Assembly (NCBI RefSeq): GCF_026914185.1
Contig: NC_070565.1
Coordinates: 6,200,001-6,264,000, forward strand
Origin: Puccinia triticina
Lineage: Eukaryota > Basidiomycota > Pucciniomycetes > Pucciniales > Pucciniaceae
DNA length: 64,000 bases
Direction: 5' to 3'
How positions within the stretch are numbered: position 1 is the first letter of the stretch; each line of letters opens with the position of its first letter. Under the pieces are notes generated by a model. That model saw nothing but the letters and a program-made list of their open reading frames with translations. It was not told where the DNA came from and did no database searches. Shown one piece after another: positions 21,163-32,018 of this stretch. A program made the translations under genes and the position numbers.

Positions 21163-24100
21163 CTAGACAGGGGCTGCCCCAGCACCTTCCGGGAGCAGCT
21201 GGCCGTCAAAACGGACGCGTATCTTCCGCGCCGGCTGAGCCGGGGTAGCCGGAGAATCAGTAACCGACGGGGCCGGAGGCCTTCCGGCGCCTTTAACCTT
21301 TTTAGCCTTTACCGGCTTAGATAACTTTGCCACCGAAGTGGTCTTCTTAAGCAGGGCCTTGGCCACGCGGGCCTCAGCCTGCCGCTCCCGCTGAGCAATT
21401 GCGGGGGGCGTCGCCCACATCCCATTGACCACCAAAGATCGTAGGGACACCGGCTTCAAGCTATTTCCGTTCACGGGCCTCGAGTATTCGTCGCCATTTT
21501 GGTCGTTAAGAATATAAGCATTATTCGGCAAAATTGCCTTGATCTCGAAGGGGCCGAACCAACGTGGGCTGCCCTTCGTGTGCTCCTCGTTGCGAAGTTT
21601 AACAGATTGGCCCACAACAAGGGCGTCTACATCGCGAGCAAACCTAGTTTTATTATCGAAAGCGGCTTTATTGGCCTCGGCGCGAATGGCAGTATTACCT
21701 GCTGCCGCCAACCTGAGCTTATTAAGCTCCTCAATCCTGGCAGCTAATTCATGCTCGCCAGGACAGGCCTCATCTGCGGCGACCATGCGTCGCTTATCAC
21801 CCAACAGCCGTGGTTTTACACCATAAACAAGCTCGAAGGGCGAGAACTTACTACTATCACTTGCGTGAATCCTAGTAGAGAATAGAGCAGCGGGGAGAAA
21901 ATCCTCCCACCGTTTGGGGTCCCCAGTTGTATTCAGGCGGAAAAGAGCCTTCTCCAGGATACCATTAAACCGTTCACATTTCCCGTTGGTACGGGGGTGA
22001 TAACCAGAAGTATTAAGCTTCTTAACTCCTGCCTTGGCCAAAAAGCTGGCAAACCCGGCAGACAAAAAGTTAGACCCGCGGTCCGTGAGGAATTCGCGAG
22101 GTAACCCAAAAGGGGTGATCACATGATCAAACACGGCTTCTGCGATAGCATCTGCCGTAGCGTTTTTTAGAGGGATGGCTATTGGCCAGGATGTACAATG
22201 GTCGACAATAGTCAAGATCCAATTATATCCCGCCTTATAACTCTCCGGCATCTTAATGAAGTCGGAGGACCACCGCTCAAACGGCATCACCGCAGGCAAA
22301 GGGACCTGAAGTCCTGTTTCCTGCGACGCGTGCGCACGCTCATGCACTTGGCACGGCGCACAAGTGGCAATATAACTTTTAACATCCTCGTACCGTCTGG
22401 GCCACCAACCTCGGCCACGCAGCACCTGTAGTGTGCAGTCACGGCCACGGTGACCTAAATCATCATGAACCGCTCGAAGTAGATCGAACCGGTGTGCTAG
22501 CGGGATAAACGGTGAGCGTTCGAGCAGTCCGGGACGCCCCAGATAGATCAGGGTCTCGTCGTCCGAGTCATATTCAAAGGACTTCAAATTCTGCTCCGCT
22601 CTCATTACGAGCCCCTTGGGGACCCAAGCTGGAATCTCCCTTTTATCAATCAAGTAAGGGATTATCAAAGGCCAATCGGTCTCATCAAGGACGCCGCCAA
22701 TATCATCCACGAGTGATAAATCACTCCGTCGGGACAGCGCGTCAGGAACAATGTTGTCAGCGCCTTTCTTATAACGGATTTCAATGTCCATTTCGGCGAA
22801 CTCCTCCAGCCAGCGGCAGAGCCGCTTGGACGGGAGCTTCTGGCATTTCAAATAAACCAGGGACGCATGATCTGTATACACGATGGTTGTGACAACAGCG
22901 CCATCTAAATAAACATGCCATTTCCGCCAAGCGTGGATAATGGCCAACAACTCCTGCTCTTGTGCCGGGTAGTTAATCTGGGCTTTGTTGAGCTTGCAGC
23001 TCTCGAAAGCAACCGGGTGCAGACGCTCATCGTCGCCATATTGCAACAGTACCGCGCCGACAGCAAAGTCTGACGCGTCAGTCTCCATAATGAAGGCCTT
23101 AGCTGTATCCGGGGTAAGGAGGATTGGTGTAGACACCAGAGCCTCTTTAAGAAAAACAAACGCCGCGTCATGGACGGGCAACCACAAGATCTTTTCGCGT
23201 TTCTTTACGCCTCCAGCCGTCAGGCCATGAAGAGGGGTAGCAATTTTCGCGAAGTTTTTAACATAACGGCGGTAAAACCCGCACAATCCTAAGAAAGCCC
23301 GGACGTCATAGACAGTCGTGGGGCGCGGCCAAGATTGAATACATTCAATCTTTTCTTTCATCGGACGGATCGTGTTAAATCCAACAACGTGGCCTACATA
23401 CTGCATTTCACGCAAGCCAAAGGAGCATTTAGCTCCAGAACACTTCAACTCTTCGTCTCGAAGGACTTGGAGAACCGTGCGCACATGCTCGAGGTGCTCG
23501 ACCTCGGACCTAGAGTACACCAGGATGTCATCCAAGTATACTTGGACGAACACATCGATGAATTCCCTCAAGATGTGGGTCATCATACGCTGGAAAGTAC
23601 TGGGCGCATTAACCAAACCAAAGGGCATTACGAGCCACTCGAAGTGACCGTATTTAGTCCCGAACGCAGTTTTGGGTACATCATCAGGGGCTATCCTCAT
23701 CTGATGGAATCCTTGCTGCAAATCAATCTTGGAAAAGAACCTCGCGCCGCGAAGCGCATCAAAACACTCTTGAATTACCGGCAGCGGGTGCCTGTCTTTC
23801 TTCGTGACAGCATTCACCTGCCGGTAATCAACACACAGCCTTACCTTCCCGGAGGAAGGATTTTTAACAAATACAATCGGTGAAGACCACGCCGACGTAG
23901 ATGGCCGGATAAATCCGGCATCTTGAAGGCCATTAAGTCTCTCTTTCAGAGTACCCAGCAGAGCTGGCGACAGTTGTCGGACCGGCTGATAAATAGGCGC
24001 GGCCGTACCAGTATCAACAAGATGCTCGATCACGCGTTTGCGTGTCGAGGCTTTAACAATGGGGGAAAAAAGGTCCGAGAACTCGGCTATTAGCGCACGA

Positions 24101-24975
24101 AGCTCTTCACCTAACTTCTCTTTCCCAAACACAGTGGGTAGGTCGGCCGAGCGTTCTTCGCGCGGGCCTTCCACGCCCTCCGATTCCGTGAGCGCAAGCA
24201 GCTTTTCTGCTGCACCTTCCCAGATGCCACGGCGCCTAAAAAATTTGGGTAACAAAACTTCATCCTCGTCCGTCAGCGGCGCGAGGACTGTCTCCTGAAT
24301 CAAGGAGATAGCGGGCAAGGAAGGCTGAAAAACGACAACATTACCGCCTGGCCCCTTAAGACGCCACGAGTTGTGCTCCCAATCCGTCGACGAAACGTGC
24401 GTTGCGATCCAATCACGACCAAGTATCACGTCGTAACTAGCTAACGGCGCGATCCTGCAAACACAAACGAAGTCCACCTCAGAAAAGGAGAAATGGACGT
24501 TAGCAAGCCGGTTATCTTTAATTTTATCACCAAAAGCGCCGGCGACGCAGAATGAAGATGGTGAATGAAAGATGGGAAGAGAATGAGAAGATACAAATGA
24601 AGAAGACACGTAGGACGATCCTGCGCCCGTGTCGAGAAGAACTCTGGCCAAGCGTCCTTCAACCTCGTGTAGGAAATCTACACGAATCGTGTTCGACTCA
24701 GCAGCCGCGGATGCGGCAGCCAGCGGAACAGAACTTAAACTATCATATACGACATCAGCGGCGTCCTCAGACGGCTCTACTGAGGCGGCTGTCCCCACGC
24801 CTGGGGCATCAGCTGAACTCAACGATGCATCAAACTCAGGGGTGGGTCTTCCACCCTGAGGCTCAATAGGAACTGTGACAAGAGATTGATTTCGAGATAT
24901 AGGAGAAGGGGGGGAGGCGGTCACAGTAACTACAAAGGATGTCGACGGGAGAGACGGTTCCACGTCGACTAAGCT
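21163..24975 (-). CDS. Pol polyprotein (protease, RT, RNase H, integrase)
   Basis: About 1270 residues in one frame, lacking an ATG at its start (first codons AGC TTA GTC GAC GTG), as expected for frameshift expression. Domains in order: retropepsin with DTGAG near residue 111; RT with KIDLQQGFHQ and YLDDILVYS; RNase H with METDASDFAVG and DALSRR; integrase with H..H (HDDLGHRGRD), C-x-x-C (CAPCQ) and a D-D-E core in SSDFI, LTDRGSNF and NGKCERFNG. The C-terminus is basic and Pro-rich with no chromodomain. There are no stops or lost catalytic residues. Confidence 0.93.
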   Translation of the reverse strand, partial: SLVDVEPSLPSTSFVVTVTASPPSPISRNQSLVTVPIEPQGGRPTPEFDASLSSADAPGVGTAASVEPSEDAADVVYDSLSSVPLAAASAAAESNTIRVDFLHEVEGRLARVLLDTGAGSSYVSSSFVSSHSLPIFHSPSSFCVAGAFGDKIKDNRLANVHFSFSEVDFVCVCRIAPLASYDVILGRDWIATHVSSTDWEHNSWRLKGPGGNVVVFQPSLPAISLIQETVLAPLTDEDEVLLPKFFRRRGIWEGAAEKLLALTESEGVEGPREERSADLPTVFGKEKLGEELRALIAEFSDLFSPIVKASTRKRVIEHLVDTGTAAPIYQPVRQLSPALLGTLKERLNGLQDAGFIRPSTSAWSSPIVFVKNPSSGKVRLCVDYRQVNAVTKKDRHPLPVIQECFDALRGARFFSKIDLQQGFHQMRIAPDDVPKTAFGTKYGHFEWLVMPFGLVNAPSTFQRMMTHILREFIDVFVQVYLDDILVYSRSEVEHLEHVRTVLQVLRDEELKCSGAKCSFGLREMQYVGHVVGFNTIRPMKEKIECIQSWPRPTTVYDVRAFLGLCGFYRRYVKNFAKIATPLHGLTAGGVKKREKILWLPVHDAAFVFLKEALVSTPILLTPDTAKAFIMETDASDFAVGAVLLQYGDDERLHPVAFESCKLNKAQINYPAQEQELLAIIHAWRKWHVYLDGAVVTTIVYTDHASLVYLKCQKLPSKRLCRWLEEFAEMDIEIRYKKGADNIVPDALSRRSDLSLVDDIGGVLDETDWPLIIPYLIDKREIPAWVPKGLVMRAEQNLKSFEYDSDDETLIYLGRPGLLERSPFIPLAHRFDLLRAVHDDLGHRGRDCTLQVLRGRGWWPRRYEDVKSYIATCAPCQVHERAHASQETGLQVPLPAVMPFERWSSDFIKMPESYKAGYNWILTIVDHCTSWPIAIPLKNATADAIAEAVFDHVITPFGLPREFLTDRGSNFLSAGFASFLAKAGVKKLNTSGYHPRTNGKCERFNGILEKALFRLNTTGDPKRWEDFLPAALFSTRIHASDSSKFSPFELVYGVKPRLLGDKRRMVAADEACPGEHELAARIEELNKLRLAAAGNTAIRAEANKAAFDNKTRFARDVDALVVGQSVKLRNEEHTKGSPRWFGPFEIKAILPNNAYILNDQNGDEYSRPVNGNSLKPVSLRSLVVNGMWATPPAIAQRERQAEARVAKALLKKTTSVAKLSKPVKAKKVKGAGRPPAPSVTDSPATPAQPARKIRVRFDGQLLPEGAGAAPV

Positions 24976-24984
24976 TTTTTCTTC
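24969..24984 (-). promoter_or_regulatory. Probable -1 ribosomal frameshift site
   Basis: On the - strand gag ends AAG AAA AAA GCT TAG. Pol is open in the -1 frame through this point (AAA AGC TTA GTC GAC GTG). A run of six A before the gag stop, the absence of a pol ATG and the exact -1 relation suggest slippage on the A run. Confidence 0.55.
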
Positions 24985-26099
24985 CCCTTGTCAGTAGGGG
25001 GGTGGGCGGCCTCGTACGCCGCTTGGCGCTCCGTCTTGGGCTCTTTGCAGTCCGCAAGAAGGTGATCCTTCGACCGACAGTTGTAGCAATACAACTTTTT
25101 CTTGCCAGCCTTGTCGCCGCCACCTTCGGTTCGACGCTTGCCGGAACCGGAACCAGAACTTGCCGTCGAAGTCGAAGCTAAAGCGGCGTCGCCACGGTAC
25201 GCACTATCGTACTCCATGGCCGTAACAACAACTTGATCCAAGTCCAACGGGGTACGTTGGACCTGGCAGCGGGTGATCTCTTCGAAAACCCGTTTCGCGA
25301 GCCCCTTCGTCAGACAATTGACGAAGGAAGTGATCGCATCGAAAGGATACCCGTGCGATTTAGCGCGGGACATCCAAGCACGATACCTAGCGTAGAACGC
25401 TTGGAGGGTCTCGTTGGGGCCCTGCTTCAACGCGCCGAGCTCCCTAGCTAGTGCCGCCGGACTGGTACCTAGCGGGCTTAAACGAACCAACCAGTGCTTG
25501 AATTCGTCCCAATTCTTGGGGCGAGTTCCGGCGAGGGCGGCGTCGCAGTAGTCATCTGAGGCCTTACCACCCAAACGGAGGCCGCCAACCTTGTGCCATA
25601 TGGCGGGGTGAGCGCTGCGATCATTTAGGTGTACCGCCAACCTGCTAAGCCAGGTTACGGCATCATCGCCCGGTTGCCCCTTGAACTTCGGGTGCTCTTC
25701 GGGCCAGTACTTGAGGACTTTCAACGGGTCCTCCTCGTACACGGTCTTCAACGGCTCCGCGTCGACGGGCGGGGCTGGACCAAAACGATTGGAATCTGTC
25801 GGTTCCTTCTTCACGGGTCCGTCGAGATTCATCTGCCCAACAATATGGGTCAACATCTTAACAACGTCACTACTATTCGTCGTAGTGTGACTTACAGCAT
25901 CATTATCGTATCCGATGAGATCCTCCTGGCATTGAGGGAGGTCTCTGTGGTTATCGTACCACAGACGCTCGGCTGGGTTCATCGCCTCGACCTCGCGTTT
26001 CGAGTATCGGACGCCATCCTGCGGGGGTTGAGGGACAACCTCGCCGCCAACGGTAGGAAGAGGTTGCTTCCCACTTGGGGGACTATGACCAATGGGCAT
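24969..26099 (-). CDS. Gag of the young Ty3 element
   Basis: 376 aa. Starts MPIGHSPPSGKQPL, with an acidic N-terminal part, then a capsid-like helical domain (about residues 120-290; VTWLSRLAVHL, ETLQAFYARYRAWMSRA) and a CCHC zinc knuckle C-x2-C-x4-H-x4-C (CYNC..DHLLADC) near residue 340, followed by a Lys-rich end. Length and layout are normal for Ty3 Gag. It is intact. Confidence 0.9.
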   Translation of the reverse strand: MPIGHSPPSGKQPLPTVGGEVVPQPPQDGVRYSKREVEAMNPAERLWYDNHRDLPQCQEDLIGYDNDAVSHTTTNSSDVVKMLTHIVGQMNLDGPVKKEPTDSNRFGPAPPVDAEPLKTVYEEDPLKVLKYWPEEHPKFKGQPGDDAVTWLSRLAVHLNDRSAHPAIWHKVGGLRLGGKASDDYCDAALAGTRPKNWDEFKHWLVRLSPLGTSPAALARELGALKQGPNETLQAFYARYRAWMSRAKSHGYPFDAITSFVNCLTKGLAKRVFEEITRCQVQRTPLDLDQVVVTAMEYDSAYRGDAALASTSTASSGSGSGKRRTEGGGDKAGKKKLYCYNCRSKDHLLADCKEPKTERQAAYEAAHPPTDKGKKKA

Positions 26100-26424
26100 C
26101 TAATCACGGACAGAAACAAAAAACAAAAGGATAATTTCGACACGTCAGTGACTGTGAAGAAAAAACACCAGACGAATGCGCGCGCAGCACGCCAAGCAGG
26201 ACCCTGCCCCAGAGGACCAGTCGACAAGAGACTGGGGACTCCAACTGAGGCAACCGTGACCCAGACCAAACCAAAGAGATGTCTAATCTTACGTTTTTTA
26301 TTTGCCGAAGCGCGAAGAAAAAGACTACGATTTTAAAGGGTTGTTTGATTGGTATTATAGGGAAAGCGGTGCCGAAAGTGGAGTCCAAAAAACGTCGGAA
26401 CGTAAAAAGGAACTCGCTACCACT

Positions 26425-26846
26425 TGTAGTCGGGCAGGCTACAAGGCTATGAAAATGGGCCTGCGGCGGAGCAAAGCTACACGCGGCTAAATGACAAAGA
26501 AGAGGTGTCTGGATTTCCAACGACAGGGGATGGATGCGGGAAACAGACATACAAGAGAGGCCCTTTTATAAGGGCCGACAATGGAAAAGAGAACCAAACA
26601 ACAAGAAGAAAACGATGAATGATAATTCAACGGTACAGACAATATGGGCGTGTACAGGTCACGCCTTGTCTGAGAAAAGAAAGAAGAAACAAAACCAACA
26701 ACCCCTTGCGTGCAGTACGCAGGGGCTTCGGCACCTCTAACTCCTGGCTCGTGCGGAGCCGGAGCCGGAGCCGGAAAAACCTAACACGCGTACAGCGCGC
26801 CCCTAGTATGGGCGCCTGTCGCGTAGCCAATTGTAGCACGGCTACA
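26425..26846 (-). repeat. 5' LTR of the young Ty3 element
   Basis: 422-bp partner of 20730-21151. Its outer edge abuts the second GGCC copy inside the split gene. Confidence 0.93.
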
Positions 26847-27308
26847 GGCCGCAGTTAGAAATTGCTGGATTGAAGGGGTGCCCGTCGCAAGAAATGTGGC
26901 CCCGTTTCCAAACACGGTGTGGCCTTGTATGTAGCACTGCCACTCGAGCTCGCCGGCCTGTTCCGCGGTCAACATGATGCGGCATATATTGAAGATCTGG
27001 GTATCCTCAAGGGCTTTGATTGCGGCCTTCTTGAAAGCCTGGATGGTCCAGTTCGAGGAGGCTGCTAACGGTGAGATTTTGTTGTCTTCAACGTGCACGT
27101 AAGTGTTTTGCTCTAACTCAATCTGGGATTCATAAAGCCATTGCTTTCGGACCCAGACGGAGTAAGTGAGGTGGATCGTGGAGGAGACGGAGTTGCATGC
27201 GGCTATGGGGTCTGTTCCGTAACCTGTGGCGCCGGTTTGGAAAGTTTCAGGGAGATCTTGCGAGTCGGGGATGACCACATCGGAGGCCAGCTTGGTCGGT
27301 GAATCCAT

Positions 27309-27601
27309 AGTGGTTCCGGTAGAAGGACTTGGCAATATTCTTGTGCTGTCCCCCGGCGAGCTTAACAAAGCCCGCGAGCCCCGCCTCTCCCCGGGGATAA
27401 AAGCTGCCCGCGCCGCCGCGTGGACAGGGGCCTAGTTCGGGACCCCGCATTGCCGCGGGGGACTGTCACCCGCAGAGGAGAGCCTCTCCAAGTTAACCTG
27501 AACATTAAATCGGGTTTGACCCGATAAGCACCCAGCATCACGCCTACGAGTCAGCAGATATTACCCGGAATCAGGTAAGTATGACCTTCCGTCAGGTTTC
27601 C
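27309..27601. other. Short GC-rich upstream region of the split gene
   Basis: Contains stem-forming CCGCG / CGCGG stretches near 27440-27465 and a TTTTATCCCC element on the - strand near 27396-27405 that could serve the gene starting at 27308. The zinc-finger gene fragment ends abruptly at the 27.6-kb edge, so a junction lies here. Confidence 0.35.
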
Positions 27602-28231
27602 CTAATCCCATGGAGCCAGTCTTACCATCTTGTTTTTGAATGGGTACCATGCGCTCATGTCCACGCGGTCAGATCTCTTGTCAATACGAATAATGGGGGG
27701 CTCGGGTGCCTCAGGTGTGTCTTGTCCACCCATCGGATTGTCCTTGTTGGCTACGATGGCAGTGGCCTCTGTTGCAATTATGCCAGGCCAACTTGAACCC
27801 TGTGCAGTCTGATGTCCAATGTTTGGTGCATCATCAGGTTGCTCCGAAGCGCTGGGCGGCAGAGCACGGTCGCGTGCATGTAAGGCCACGATGTCGGCAT
27901 CTAAAGACCTCGGATTGTTGTCTGGGCCGGGGAGGCCGTTGTTCAGCGACATCAAAGCGGTCAGCCGTGCCCAAACACGCTGCTCGTATGCAGCGTCCTG
28001 ATGACCTTCTTAAAGCTGTGGATGCGAGTTGTCCGGGTTTGGATCACCCACCGAAGCCGGCTGGGGAGGTGCGGGTGCGGTCCGTTGCCTCAACTCGTCG
28101 CGGCGCCGGAGGTTGGTTTGGTGGGCAGGCTTCCGGGCGTGCACCTTCCAAGACTTCGCACCTCTGGCTCGGGGGCACACGTTACAGAAGTACAAATCAC
28201 CTTCAAGGGTGTATTCTACACAGCGGGGCAA
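27602..28231 (-). pseudogene. Fragment of a zinc-finger repetitive protein
   Basis: One frame encodes a C-x-x-C .. H-x-x-x-x-H-like finger near its start (YFCNVCP .. WKVHARKPAHQ), a variable linker, and a block ending DMSAWYPFKNKM before a GTAAGA donor at 27625. An in-frame TAA near 28009 breaks it. No continuation is found beyond the donor, where unrelated sequence follows, so the 3' part is lost. Finger plus W-Y-P-F block is reminiscent of large repetitive transposase-like proteins of rusts; the family name is uncertain. A start codon is not evident; 28231 is only the frame limit. Confidence 0.45.
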
Positions 28232-29413
28232 GAGATATCAGTTTGAATTTGAGGAGACGCCTCAAAAGAAGTGGGACACCGGACCTGATTCTGCTTGCTG
28301 CATGGCGGAGTTCTTGGGCTGGTTGGTTCGTCGGTGAATGGGCGTGGGGGCGGGTCGATCGATGGAGGGTGGGCGATAGCAGGGTCGGATTTGCGGGGCC
28401 GTATTGGACTATGGAAGCGGGTGGGTGTTGAAGGAGATGGTTTCACCTCACCACTCATGAGGTGGATGGGGTGGAACCAATGCGCTGTATATAATACAGC
28501 CCCTGAGGCATCTGGGTGAGGTGCGACCCTTGGGCTTGCTTGGCGACCCCGGGACACATCGCGGAGGCCTCAAGGCTGCCATCTTGACGGAGTCCGATGG
28601 CCTCGCCGCCGCTACACCCACAAGTACGCCCACTTATTGGCGCCATGGGGCCGGATGCGACCCCAGAGCGCCGGCAAGCTGACGCCCCGGATTACCCGTC
28701 AGCCCGCCCGGGCCGTCCCAGTGACACCCCACCGGGACGGCCCTATGGCCCGTAGCCTGGTGGTGCCCCCATGGCGTACATGAGGGGACGTCCATAAACG
28801 GTGGCGTCCCAGTGTACAACAGGAAGGGCGCCAGCGTGACTGGGGGTCATCGTGGCGCACTCCTTGGCGCCTGTACTGCGGGGGCGCCGTCTGGACGGTG
28901 AACTTTTATTTGATCTGCCCCGCTGTGTAGGGGGTTTCAATACACCACTTGTAAAGTGAGTCGCGCGGCGGGCGGACCCTCCCGTCAGATTTGGGTCGGG
29001 CCGTCCTGGCAGGACGTCGAGCAGCCCTTTGGGTCGGCCCAACCCTGCCCGACCACCCGTCGGCTGTTCCTCCTGACAGGGAGGGCAGGCCGACCTCGTC
29101 CAACCGTGCCAACCCGCGAGGCAGCATGGTCGGTTTGTCTGATAGGTCCGGCCAACCCATCTGCCCGGTGGGTCAGCATGGTCGGCTCACCCTCGAGGTT
29201 GTCAACAGGTCGGCTGCCCCCGGAAATGAGCCGACCTTCCCGACAAGTCACCGGACTAGTTGACCTGTCCGTTGGCCCAAGGTCAGAAACACACTTGAAA
29301 AAGTGAATTTCCCGAGACCACCAGTACAATCTGCCGAGTGTGCTCGCGGATTGTACATAGAAGAGAGAAAAAAAAAAGTTGGACTTTGCAATGTTTGCTC
29401 GTCATGATAAGTA
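28232..29413. other. Non-coding, GC-rich repeat mosaic
   Basis: 28560-28900 is rich in GGCGCC-type motifs like 16.7-17.5 kb. 29172-29413 reappears in reverse orientation at about 45200-46310, where it is interrupted by an hAT element. No gene supported. Confidence 0.45.
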
Positions 29414-31039
29414 GAGAGGGTGGTATATGATTTTGACTAAGGTGAACACTGATATCCAGATTGTTGTTACCCGGGCAGTTGTAAGTGATTGCACTGATGA
29501 GCAAGCAATCCCCGGATCCATGGTGCGGTTGCCGGATTGACTCTCCCAGTGGACAATTTTTGCTCGGATCTCATCATGACCCTGGGCCCCGCGGCCAACG
29601 TCTGGGTAATCCCAGCTTGAAGCCCAACATCCGGGTAGGATTCGTGGCCTAGCCCCCGTCAGGGGCAGCCCCACCTTCCCAACATATATGGTGTTGCAAG
29701 CGCGTCTGGGCACATACCCAACTCCCGCTTGGCCGAGTGCCTCCAGAGGTTGGGTATGTGCCCAGCGGGCTTGATTGGACAGCTTGCGCGGGGGACAGAG
29801 CTTGGCACACAGCCAAGTCCCGCTTGGCCAAGATCAAGCTTGGGGCCAATGGCAACACGCCGGTCATGAGACGCCAGCCCTTGTTTCTGCCTCAAAAGGC
29901 AAGAACAGCGTGCCCTCAAGGAGGGGAAACGTTCTCCCTTCTCAACATCGCACATTGGACATCAACAAGGGAGCTTTGCCTTCTCGATGGTTGGTCTGTA
30001 GGCTGGTCATCGGGGAGGAAAGACTCCCTTCGCAGTAGGCGATACTTGGATCAATCATCAAGAAGAGAGTCTTCCCTTCTCGATGACCGGTTTGTAGACC
30101 GACCATCAAGGAGGGAAACTTCTCTCCTTGATGGCCGGCACAACGTTTGGCGTGCGTGGCACCCTTGCTTGAAATCGGCCCAGCGGGGCTTTGTGCCGAA
30201 CCCCGCCCACTTTGCGATATGCCAAGCGGGAGTTGGGAGTGTGCCAGGTGGGCTTGAGGATTGGTCAAGCGGGCTTTAGCGTTGGCCACGCGCACTTGGC
30301 CTTTTTTCGGCCAAACTTTGGTGAGTGCCCAGACAGGCTTGCAACACCATACTCCTCCCAACGTCCGCCATGCAAAGTTTTACTGCAGGGGCGGAGAGGG
30401 GGTAGCCAATGTTGGGCCGGACGTCCACCCGCTGTCCAACTGCACCCGTGGTGTAGAACTGCACGTGTATGCAGGTCACTTTGCATAACCCAGTTTTGCG
30501 GGGAGACTGCAAGTCGGCGTTCAACATTTGAGTTGAACACTGGCTTTCCACTTCGGCTGTTGCTCTCACCTGTTACTTGCTGCGGGATACTGTGTGCCAG
30601 TCCCCCGCAGCAAGTGCGGGAGGAGAGGCAGATAGGATGATTCCTATACTGACCTTGACCAGGGAAGAGAAAGGAAGTCGGAAGGTTTCTATTGCCGGCA
30701 AACATCAGAAAGTGGGGGTTCAGGCGCAAGCCAGAACCCATTTTCTGATGGGCGGGTGGGTGGTGTTTAAAAATGATTGCAACTCTGAAGCAAGCAACAC
30801 TCTGGTGATCTGAGGTGGGGGGGGGGATTCTACAGCGGGGAGCTTAATGACTGCTCCCTTGTCAAACTTAGTCAGTCCCTCTTCTGCCTTGCGCGAAGTG
30901 CGAGCCTCCAAAGGAGGGACTTGGGACTAAGCGGCAAATTTTGGTGTGGGTCCTGAGGACCCCATTTTTGATTTTGGCTGGTGTCAAACTTTGACCCCAT
31001 GTTACTCAATCATCCTGTGGACCAAATTGGCCGCCCAGG
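29414..31039 (+). repeat. Left inverted-repeat arm
   Basis: Matches the reverse complement of 32019-32984 apart from the 661-bp MITE at 29689-30349. It contains an internal hairpin near 30580-30620 (CTTGCTGCGGG / CCCGCAGCAAG). The ORFs in it are low-complexity shadows. Confidence 0.8.
29689..30349. mobile_element. MITE nested in the left arm
   Basis: 661 bp with inverted ends TGGTGTTGCAAGC..GCTTGCAACACCA extending about 30 bp, flanked by TA (29687-29688, 30350-30351). The right arm carries the uninterrupted site, so insertion came after the arms formed. It contains internal palindromic sub-repeats of the type GGAGGGAAAC..TCTCCTTG near 29915-30140. No coding capacity. Confidence 0.85.
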
Positions 31040-32018
31040 AGCCAAATCGAAGGTCTACATCTTGCCTTCAAGACTACATAGGCCACCATTTTTTTTCTCT
31101 AATGGCCTTGAACCAAGAAGGCATGTAACTTCACGACTTCAGAATTCAAGGATTGATCATACACACGTACATGTGCCAAAGCTCAACACTTGGGGGCAAG
31201 CCTCTCTGTGAGACAGAGACCCTGTGGGGCTCTCCTCCAGAGAGGCTTTGTTAAGCTTGCTCCCTTGTCGGGGTTCATATATGAAAACCCGTCGTGGCTG
31301 GCAAAGCCTGCACATAGCGCCAAGCTCCGGCTTGATCACACAGGTGCCTCATGCTCTAACTTAACAAAGTCCCTCCTCTGCGGGGCTGAGTGGGGAGCAG
31401 AGTTAACCCGACCGCAGGGAGGGACTTAGGACTAAAGTGGGGGTTGTGGTGCGTAGAGAATCTTGGAAAAGTGTGGTTCAGCTTACACAGGCCGTAGCTT
31501 GCTTGTTTTGCAAGCTACATATGAGTTCCCAGGCAATAATCGATGCTCTGGCATCCCAGCTATCTTTCCGTTGACTCAGAATTTTAGCAGATGTCTTCAA
31601 ACAAAAAGAAACAATGAAGAAGCCAGACAAAAACTGGCTGTGCTTGGACCCCTGGACTCAAGCACCACACCAGATGAGGGACGTTCTGGCTTGCCTTGAC
31701 TCATTTCAAAAATCCACCAAGAATAGTCCGGTGGGTTGATTGATGTGGGGGAGAGCTCCAAAAATTGGTGCCATGGAGTAGCTTCTAAATTCCAGTAGCT
31801 GGAATGGCCAGCGTTAAAACTACAAACTTCAAATTACAAAGACTACATATCTGTCACTTTGTGGTGGGTGGCCTATGCGCCACGACCCCCACATTAGGCC
31901 TAAGTCCCTCCCTGCGTGAGGGGTGGCTTTGCCACCAGCCAAACTTAAGCTCCACCCAAATGAGTTACCCCCGTACCACCACCCAAACTCTGAACTCCAA
32001 CCTCCCGCATCAGGAGGG
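31040..32018. other. Central spacer of the long-TIR element
   Basis: No gene. It has several short copies of a 'GTCCCTCC.. / ..GGAGGGACTT' theme (31368-31437) that also occurs in the arms, and a 'taaGTCCCTCTC' relative at 50286. It may be a remnant of a lost transposase region. Confidence 0.4.

Larger units (their letters stand above)
20730..26846 (-). mobile_element. Young, apparently complete Ty3 (gypsy) element
   Basis: LTRs are 20730-21151 and 26425-26846, both 422 bp, ending TGTAG..CTACA and differing at about one position (21132 A, 26827 C). The GGCC target duplication is at 20726-20729 and 26847-26850. In - orientation the order is LTR, primer site TGGTAGCGAGTTCC two bases on, gag (26099-24969), pol (-1 frame), polypurine run of G before 21151, LTR. 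All enzymatic motifs are intact. This is the best candidate in the window for a currently mobile element. Confidence 0.93.
20504..27308 (-). pseudogene. Unknown gene split by a Ty3 element
   Basis: The 5' part runs from ATG 27308 to 26847 and the 3' part from 20725 to the stop at 20504. Between them sits a complete retroelement with GGCC duplicated at both junctions. Removing the element and one GGCC gives one uninterrupted frame of 228 codons (227 aa), which proves the gene was coding when hit. The product is not recognised. It has a Ser/Thr-rich start (MDSPTKLASDVV), a central region with many aromatic and acidic residues, and a basic segment (AMVKIKMRKPP) just after the insertion point. 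No signal peptide is seen. It may belong to a repeated rust family. Confidence 0.7.
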
